Shown here piece after piece: positions 13,063 through 18,026 of a DNA stretch of 18,026 bases; position 1 is the stretch's first letter, and each line of letters starts with the position of its first letter. The notes under the pieces were generated by a model. That model saw only the letters and a list, made by a program, of their open reading frames with translations, made no database searches and was not told where the DNA came from. The translations under genes and the position numbers were made by a program. The stretch covers positions 1 to 18,026 of the forward strand of contig JAZDKP010000314.1 of assembly GCA_043802925.1 (NCBI GenBank), written 5' to 3'. The DNA is from JAZDKP01 sp043802925. GTDB taxonomy: Bacteria; Fibrobacterota; OXYB2-FULL-49-7; JAEUSG01.

Positions 13063-14619
13063 TTAGGTGTTTCTTTTTATCAATCTGCAAGGGCTTCTCG
13101 CAATAATCACCGAAAGTGTATTTTCGGTCAACCGTTGACGGAGGAGCGCTTCAAGCTCGTTATGTTTGCACGGGTCAATGACATCGACCTGAGGAACGCC
13201 GCAGGCACGGCAGACCGCTTCAATGCTTATTTTCGGGGCCACATCCCCCTTGAGCGAGTAGCCGGTGCCCGGATGATCCTGCCCGCCGGTCATGGCTGTG
13301 ATGGAATTGTCGAGGATGAAAAGCACGCCCTTGACGTTGTTGTAGACCGCGTTGATGAGGCCGGTGATTCCCGAATGGATGAACGTGGAGTCTCCCACCA
13401 CGCCTACCACGGGGTGGCCTTTTACCGCGCGCCGGATGCCTTCGTGCAGGGTAAAACCGCCACCCATGCAAAGGCAGGTGTGGACCGAGAGGTAGGGCGG
13501 GAGCGCGCCGAGGGTGTAACAGCCGATGTCGCCGGTTACAAATGCGCCGGTCTTTTTGATGGCCGTGTACACGAAATGGTGTGAACAGCCCGCGCAAAGC
13601 GATGGCTTGCGCACGGGAAGGGGTTTGACATTCTTTTTTTTACCCGCGACAATTTGTGGCAGAAATTCGGGCCGGAGTTCGCCCAGCCGGAAGGAGGCGT
13701 CACGGACCTTGAACTTGAGGCCCATGGCTTTCATCTGCATTTCGAGGAATGGGTCGAGTTCCTCGATGACCCAGAGTTCCTTCACGCTTTTGGCAAAGGC
13801 CGTGATTTTCTTTTTGCAGAGCGGATAGGGCATGCCTAACTTCAGGACCGAGGCGTCAGGGAAGCTTTCCTTGATGTACAGGTAGGAAACGCCTGCTGTG
13901 ATGAAACCGAGTTTTTTGCTTTCCTTGTCGATTTTATTGAGGGGCGTGGTTTCCGCAAACTTTTCAAGGGCAAGCAGCCGCTGTTCGACCACAACGTGGC
14001 GTTTGGCCGCAAAGGAGGGGACCATCACATATTTTTCGATGCAGTTTTCGAACGGTTTTTTTGGGACCTCCATGCGTGCGCCCACGGCCACGTCCTCCTT
14101 GGCGTGCGCGGTCCGCGTGGTAAGGCGGAAGAGCACCGGGGTGTCGAAGCGCTCGCTGATATCAAAGGCCTTTTTCACGAACGCGTAAGCCTCGGCCGGG
14201 GAGGCGGGTTCGAGAATGGGCAGTTTGCCGAAAATGCCGACCCAGCGGTTGTCCTGCTCGTTCTGCGAGGAGTGGAGGCCCGGGTCGTCGGCCGTGACAA
14301 CCACAAAGCCGCCATTGACGCCGGTGTAGACCGAGGTCATGAGCGGATCCATGGCCACATTCAGTCCCACGTGCTTGCTTGCGTACAGGCTCCGCGCACC
14401 GCCGACCGAGGCGCCAAAGGCCACTTCGTAGGCCACCTTTTCATTGACCGACCACTGGGCGTCAACTTCGGCGTAGCGGCCGAGGTTTTCGAGTATTTCG
14501 GTGGACGGGGTGCCGGGGTAGGCCGCGGCCACATTCAGACCGGCCTCCCAGACCCCGCGGGCCAGGGCCTCGTTGCCCGAGAGGAAGAGGCGTTCGGAGG
14601 GGAGGGGCGATTTTCTCAT
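13063..14619 (-). CDS. iorA: indolepyruvate:ferredoxin oxidoreductase alpha subunit, lacking the C-terminal ferredoxin domain
   Basis: The thiamine-diphosphate subunit of IorAB, acting on indolepyruvate, phenylpyruvate or hydroxyphenylpyruvate in the cytoplasm. Visible are the N-terminal pyrimidine-type domain (GNEALARGVWEAG at 15-27, AAAYPGTPSTEI at 31-42, DPGLHSSQNEQDNR at 112-125), the CAGC of the hinge (342-345), and the ThDP/Mg2+ region GDIGCYTLGALPP (363-375) through VVGDSTFIHSGITGLINAVYNN (407-428). Known IorA proteins are about 600-650 residues and end in a domain with two [4Fe-4S] clusters. This one has 518 residues and stops right after VIIARSPCRLIKR, where that domain should begin. 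The bases after the stop encode no Cys-rich segment in any frame. It starts 87 bases from the next upstream gene, without a Shine-Dalgarno site. Confidence 0.93.
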   Translation of the reverse strand: MRKSPLPSERLFLSGNEALARGVWEAGLNVAAAYPGTPSTEILENLGRYAEVDAQWSVNEKVAYEVAFGASVGGARSLYASKHVGLNVAMDPLMTSVYTGVNGGFVVVTADDPGLHSSQNEQDNRWVGIFGKLPILEPASPAEAYAFVKKAFDISERFDTPVLFRLTTRTAHAKEDVAVGARMEVPKKPFENCIEKYVMVPSFAAKRHVVVEQRLLALEKFAETTPLNKIDKESKKLGFITAGVSYLYIKESFPDASVLKLGMPYPLCKKKITAFAKSVKELWVIEELDPFLEMQMKAMGLKFKVRDASFRLGELRPEFLPQIVAGKKKNVKPLPVRKPSLCAGCSHHFVYTAIKKTGAFVTGDIGCYTLGALPPYLSVHTCLCMGGGFTLHEGIRRAVKGHPVVGVVGDSTFIHSGITGLINAVYNNVKGVLFILDNSITAMTGGQDHPGTGYSLKGDVAPKISIEAVCRACGVPQVDVIDPCKHNELEALLRQRLTENTLSVIIARSPCRLIKRNT

Positions 14620-14706
14620 GAAAAGTTAAAATAAAATAATGGATAGGACTATTCAAAAGGGAAAGGAAGGGGCACGGTGTCCCGAGCACGAACTGCCTTG
14701 GATTTA
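14620..14706. other. intergenic region between iorA and the peptidase-MA gene
   Basis: These 87 bases contain the candidate iorA promoter (14628-14656) and a purine-rich stretch on the plus strand. I see no strong hairpin followed by a T-run that would end the upstream gene, so read-through from the peptidase gene is not excluded. Confidence 0.4.
14628..14656 (-). promoter_or_regulatory. candidate sigma70-type promoter for iorA, giving a near-leaderless mRNA
   Basis: On the minus strand TTGAAT (14651-14656) and TATTTT (14628-14633) are spaced by 17 bases in an AT-rich patch that stands out from the surrounding sequence. Only 8 bases separate the -10 box from the iorA ATG, so a start point 6-7 bases downstream would give a transcript with almost no leader. 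This fits the absence of a Shine-Dalgarno site. The match is by eye. Confidence 0.4.
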
Positions 14707-17616
14707 TTACAGGGCTAAACCGAAATAAATCCGGTAGGGGTCAACGGTGTTGTTTATGGGCACAGTGGTAAGCGGTTTCGCCCATTTGAAATAAAGCGTG
14801 CTTTCGTAATTGTTACGGATGAAGAATGACCAACGGCACGCGGTTTCCAGGCTCGCTAACCACCCAGAGTATCCAATCCCCAGTGGGTCAACGGCTTTGG
14901 CCGTCTCGACCTTGAAGCACAAAGCCCATTTTCGATACCAGGCTGAGATGGCGTTATCCTGGACCATTGGCGCCCACCTGAAATCAAGGGAGGCGTGGAG
15001 CATAAAACCCACCGGTAAATAACCCTCCGGATATCCGCTCAGTCCGTCTTCACCGCCAATAAAGAGGTATCCTTGGGGGGCGACCTTGACGCTGTCGTTC
15101 ACGCTCATGATATCGATTACATTGCCTTCGCATGTTAGCGAAAGAGTATTGTGAAGATAGATGTCCGTGGAGCGACTTTCCAGAATTAACAAACGGTTTA
15201 TATTGTTTTCGATCAGAAAGACAGACGTGTCGTAATAGTCTTGATTATATGTCATCAGGTCGGTAAAAAAACGGCCATTAAACCGATAGCCTGCATTTCC
15301 CAGTATGGCTGAATATAAATGAGAAGAGTATTTCTGGTATTCCCATCCGATTCCGAAACGGTTCATGGTATAAACATCGTTAAAATCCATTTTTAAGGAT
15401 GGCGTTCCGGAAGCATACCAGAAGCGCCCGGGGGTCAGCAATTCAAGGCTGTCCGTCTGGTTTTTCCACTCCTTTGTCCCATAGAGTGTCAGGAAACTCC
15501 GCAAAGATGTCTGAAAAGCAGAGGATAAATTGAAGGTGTAGATGTTGGCGTTTGATACGGAGAAATATTTAGCACCGTTTGAAGTGTTTGCTTCGTTTTC
15601 CCAGTTGGTGTGCACGATTTCCAGCGACATATTGTTCCGAGTCTTGTAAATATCACGGTCCAAAGACATCGTAAAGGCCACGTCGGGCCGCTTGTTGTAT
15701 TTCTCAGTCAGGCGTTTAAAGAGTGAGGCCCAAATCTGCCATGTGCAGTTTCCAGGAGCATTCATGAGAAAGAAACGGGCGTCTGTATAAATTCCTTTCT
15801 TGGTAATGATGCTGTCAGACGTTTCATAGGTGTGGTGCGTGTAGCCCAATGTAAGGGATGGGACCCCTCGGACGATATTTGATTGGTCTGGACGAAGCAA
15901 CAGAGTCGTGTTCGGAACGGCAAGGGGTTTTGGGGTGGGAAAGGTATCTGTAGGAAGAATGGAGACCGCCTGGTTTTGCAAAGGAGTAAAGCGTTGTTCG
16001 AACAGCCGGAATGCCCCCTCCTGAAACAAAGAGTATCGAAGAACCGTTGAATCGGGGGACCTTACAATTTGCGGCATTCGGACTCCGCCTTTAACAGAGG
16101 TAATCCGGTACCAGACCGAATCATTGCCAAGGACCCCCCAGTAAAGCTGGGGCGAGCCTTCCAGCGTGGAGACAAAAACAAGGGTGTCTTTGTTCCAGAC
16201 GGCAGGGTCCATCACGTCAGAACGCACCTGTGGCCAGAGTGCCTTTCGAAGCGTATCCTCCAACACCAGCAGTTGCTGATGGTTTCCTGTACCAACGGTT
16301 AATATCAATCGGCTGCTGTCTAGTATCCGGAGTGTGTAGACGGCTGTGTCGTGACAAAACCGGGTGCGGGTTACAAACTGGTTTTCCTGCTGGTAAACAA
16401 TCCTTGTCGTTCCTTGGTCATAGAAAGCCGCTGCCATGCTATTGCCAGAGGCATCGAAAGTGAGGCATCGGGCTCCCGCTGTCACTTGTTTCGTAGTGGT
16501 GCCGTCTGTCCAGTATATGTCATAGTTTTCTGAACCGGTTTTCGGGTTAAGCGACATCATGGTGAAATAAATCCGGCCATGACTTGTTTCCGTTATAAAT
16601 GGACCAACATTTTCTGCAATAGAGGAAAAGAGGGCGCCCTCTTCAAATGAAAACAAATCAAGGCGGCTGCTTGAATTATTGCGGTTGCTGACCAAAAAAC
16701 GCCCGGATTGGGATAGGGCCGATTCCATCCGGAAGACACCCGGTCGGTTCGCAAACAGAAAACGCCCATCGGGTTCTGAACCTCTAAAATTATCATAGCG
16801 GACATGGATGGCGCTTTTCCATTCTTCAAAGAGCTCATCAATGGATTTTCGGTATTCTTCCATAAATGCCTCCTGAAGGCCCCTGCTTTGGACATTCTGG
16901 CAGAGGCTGCGAATCTTAGCGTCTCCTCCATTCTTGGTGAGAAACAGAATGAAATCGAAACCCTGGTTGTAGGCAAGTTCATATTCCCGTGAAGTGCCCT
17001 CAAACCGGGACATCTGGTTCAGTGTCAGCATGGAATTGGAAAGGCAGGCGTCGCGAAGCAGCATTTCCCGGTAGGGGTCTCTGCGGTCAGACTGCATTCG
17101 TGTTGAACCGAGCTGGGCAATGCCTTCCACAAACCATACAGGCAGATTGTCGGATTCAATGGTTGTGACGGCATATCCCTGGTCTCTTTTTGGTTCATTA
17201 TTCAAGGTGCCGAACAGGGTCAGAAGCAGTGGGGTGTTCATCATGCGCATTGTGAAGATATGGGAAAGTTCATGGGCCAGAACATTTCGCAGCCAGGGGG
17301 TCTCGCCCCGCCAATACCATGGTTCTTTCCGGCATTCAATCTCGACCAGGGGCATATAGGTATAGGCGCCGCCATTGGCGAAATCATAATCATCGCGTAG
17401 AACCAGTGAAATGGCGCTCAATGTGGTATCGTAACCGAAATAGCCGGTCAGCGAATCGTATATCGTCTCAGCAATGGCTGCTGCCTCATGAACCAGATGT
17501 TCCGTCTGTGAATCATAGGAGATTTTGAAATGAGAGGTTTTTACATGTTTCCACTCATGCGAGGGAAAACAGGATGCTGTTTTGATGAGCAGACAACAGA
17601 AAAGGAAAAATCTCAT
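14707..17616 (-). CDS. secreted peptidase-MA-like (HEXXH) protein with propeller-like middle and beta-rich C-terminus
   Basis: A 969-residue protein, not assignable to a named gene. The N-terminus MRFFLFCCLLIKTASC looks like a signal peptide; the Cys16 context (TASC) is a poor lipobox. A gluzincin-like zinc site is present: HELSH (115-119) in NVLAHELSHIFTMR, with the likely third ligand E164 in PVWFVEGIAQLG, as in peptidase-MA family proteins. Residues about 280-570 hold repeated beta-strand units with Ser/Asp-rich turns (SQSGRFLVSNRN, DIYWTDGTT, LTFDASGNSM, QLYWGVLG), suggesting a TolB-like beta-propeller. The remainder (about 600-969) is rich in alternating aromatic/polar strands and ends YFGLAL, consistent with an outer-membrane-type beta-barrel. 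Its GC content is lower than that of the block at 1813-14619, and no Shine-Dalgarno site precedes it. It follows vapC by 32 bases. The substrate is unknown. Confidence 0.82.
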   Translation of the reverse strand: MRFFLFCCLLIKTASCFPSHEWKHVKTSHFKISYDSQTEHLVHEAAAIAETIYDSLTGYFGYDTTLSAISLVLRDDYDFANGGAYTYMPLVEIECRKEPWYWRGETPWLRNVLAHELSHIFTMRMMNTPLLLTLFGTLNNEPKRDQGYAVTTIESDNLPVWFVEGIAQLGSTRMQSDRRDPYREMLLRDACLSNSMLTLNQMSRFEGTSREYELAYNQGFDFILFLTKNGGDAKIRSLCQNVQSRGLQEAFMEEYRKSIDELFEEWKSAIHVRYDNFRGSEPDGRFLFANRPGVFRMESALSQSGRFLVSNRNNSSSRLDLFSFEEGALFSSIAENVGPFITETSHGRIYFTMMSLNPKTGSENYDIYWTDGTTTKQVTAGARCLTFDASGNSMAAAFYDQGTTRIVYQQENQFVTRTRFCHDTAVYTLRILDSSRLILTVGTGNHQQLLVLEDTLRKALWPQVRSDVMDPAVWNKDTLVFVSTLEGSPQLYWGVLGNDSVWYRITSVKGGVRMPQIVRSPDSTVLRYSLFQEGAFRLFEQRFTPLQNQAVSILPTDTFPTPKPLAVPNTTLLLRPDQSNIVRGVPSLTLGYTHHTYETSDSIITKKGIYTDARFFLMNAPGNCTWQIWASLFKRLTEKYNKRPDVAFTMSLDRDIYKTRNNMSLEIVHTNWENEANTSNGAKYFSVSNANIYTFNLSSAFQTSLRSFLTLYGTKEWKNQTDSLELLTPGRFWYASGTPSLKMDFNDVYTMNRFGIGWEYQKYSSHLYSAILGNAGYRFNGRFFTDLMTYNQDYYDTSVFLIENNINRLLILESRSTDIYLHNTLSLTCEGNVIDIMSVNDSVKVAPQGYLFIGGEDGLSGYPEGYLPVGFMLHASLDFRWAPMVQDNAISAWYRKWALCFKVETAKAVDPLGIGYSGWLASLETACRWSFFIRNNYESTLYFKWAKPLTTVPINNTVDPYRIYFGLAL

Positions 17617-17648
17617 AGTAGCGCTTTGGGGAAACGGTTTTATTGCGT

Positions 17649-18011
17649 TTATAATGTATAATTGATTCCCAGTTGTGTGGAAACCCGATGCAGCGTTTTG
17701 TCATGGGTGTAGATTTTACAACCCGTAAGACATACGGATGCCAGCAAATGAATGTCGACGAACCCCAATCCGATTCCATGAATCTTTTTTAATTCAATGA
17801 AGTGAAGGTGTTCCGAATTGCTGACAACGGGAGTTCCTGGAAGCGTTTGAAGGAGGGAAAGGATCTCTTTCCGGTTGCGCAGGTTTCCGCACGCGAGCTC
17901 ACCAATCACGAAAGGATGGCAGGCTGCCAGACCTTCCGATAAAAGAAACCCGAGGTCCGCATCCCCTTTATGGAAATGTGAAACCCAGGCGGAGGTGTCG
18001 ATGAGAATCAT
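17649..18011 (-). CDS. vapC: VapC-type PIN-domain toxin ribonuclease
   Basis: A 120-residue PIN-domain protein, expected to be a Mg2+-dependent endoribonuclease toxin held in check by a VapB-type antitoxin. The acidic residues of the active site are all present: D5 in ILIDTSAW, E38 in VIGELACG, D86 in GFVDIHLLAS and D104 in IYTHDKTL. The length is normal for the family and the frame is intact, so it is probably functional. There is no Shine-Dalgarno site before the ATG at 18011; a TGA in another frame ends 3 bases upstream, which fits translation coupled to an upstream antitoxin gene that lies outside the window. It is followed after 32 bases by the large peptidase-MA gene, probably by chance. 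Confidence 0.92.
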   Translation of the reverse strand: MILIDTSAWVSHFHKGDADLGFLLSEGLAACHPFVIGELACGNLRNRKEILSLLQTLPGTPVVSNSEHLHFIELKKIHGIGLGFVDIHLLASVCLTGCKIYTHDKTLHRVSTQLGINYTL

Positions 18012-18014
18012 GCG

Positions 18015-18026
18015 TCAGAAAGGGCC
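18015..18026 (-). CDS. possible 3' end of the cognate antitoxin gene (cut off by window)
   Basis: The last bases on the minus strand read Gly-Pro-Phe-stop, ending 3 bases before the vapC start. VapB-type antitoxin genes normally sit immediately upstream of vapC and end at or near its start codon. Only three codons are visible, so this rests on gene order alone. Confidence 0.3.
   Translation of the reverse strand, partial: GPF

Noticed and set aside
14665..14690. GC-rich patch downstream of the peptidase-MA gene as a terminator
   Set aside because: The apparent palindrome has several mismatches and the following T-rich stretch is broken by C runs.
17555..17779. A 74-codon minus-strand open frame
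   Set aside because: It overlaps the intact vapC and the start of the peptidase gene in another frame and shows no domain.

Overview
This 18 kb window comes from a bacterial chromosome and reads as core and accessory metabolism of a fermentative or anaerobic, probably Gram-negative bacterium. The evidence is an indolepyruvate:ferredoxin oxidoreductase, an L-lactate dehydrogenase, and a secreted protein with a beta-rich, porin-like C-terminus. The phylum cannot be fixed from the sequence. Most of the window is visibly GC-rich; the last 3.3 kb (about 14700-18026) is clearly less so. There is no rRNA, tRNA, CRISPR array, transposase or recognisable phage gene. The longest gene-free stretch is under 90 bases.

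Region 1 (1-1798, + strand) holds the end of an alpha/beta hydrolase of the non-haem chloroperoxidase type, then an L-lactate dehydrogenase with a strong ribosome binding site. This pair converges on everything that follows.

Region 2 (1813-9364, - strand) is, in transcription order: a CPA2-type cation/proton antiporter, a tandem-STAS protein, a beta-CASP metallo-beta-lactamase-fold RNase-like protein, a small single-STAS protein, an (alpha/alpha)6-barrel protein of unknown substrate, a SulP anion transporter fused to STAS and cyclic-nucleotide-binding domains, and a CoA-binding protein. Gaps are short, and two joins share bases (TAATG at 7439, ATGA at 2178-2181), so translational coupling is likely. 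STAS domains in three neighbouring genes suggest a shared signalling or ion-homeostasis theme, but the common function is not known to me.

Region 3 (9377-14619, - strand) is an aryl-pyruvate/arylacetate module: iorA, iorB, a phenylacetate-CoA ligase, a tandem ACT-domain protein and a second phenylacetate-CoA ligase. IorAB oxidatively decarboxylates aryl pyruvates (from aromatic amino acids) to aryl-acetyl-CoA, and the PaaK-type enzymes interconvert arylacetate and its CoA ester. The iorA-iorB junction is abnormal. IorA stops where its C-terminal ferredoxin domain would normally begin, and a GC-rich palindromic repeat (about 12911-13015) lies just downstream, read in frame into the N-terminus of IorB. 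Regions 2 and 3 run as one codirectional block of twelve genes and could be one or a few transcripts.

Region 4 (14707-18026, - strand, lower GC) holds a 969-residue secreted HEXXH peptidase-MA-like protein with a probable beta-propeller middle and a beta-rich tail, and a VapC-type PIN toxin whose presumed antitoxin runs off the window edge.
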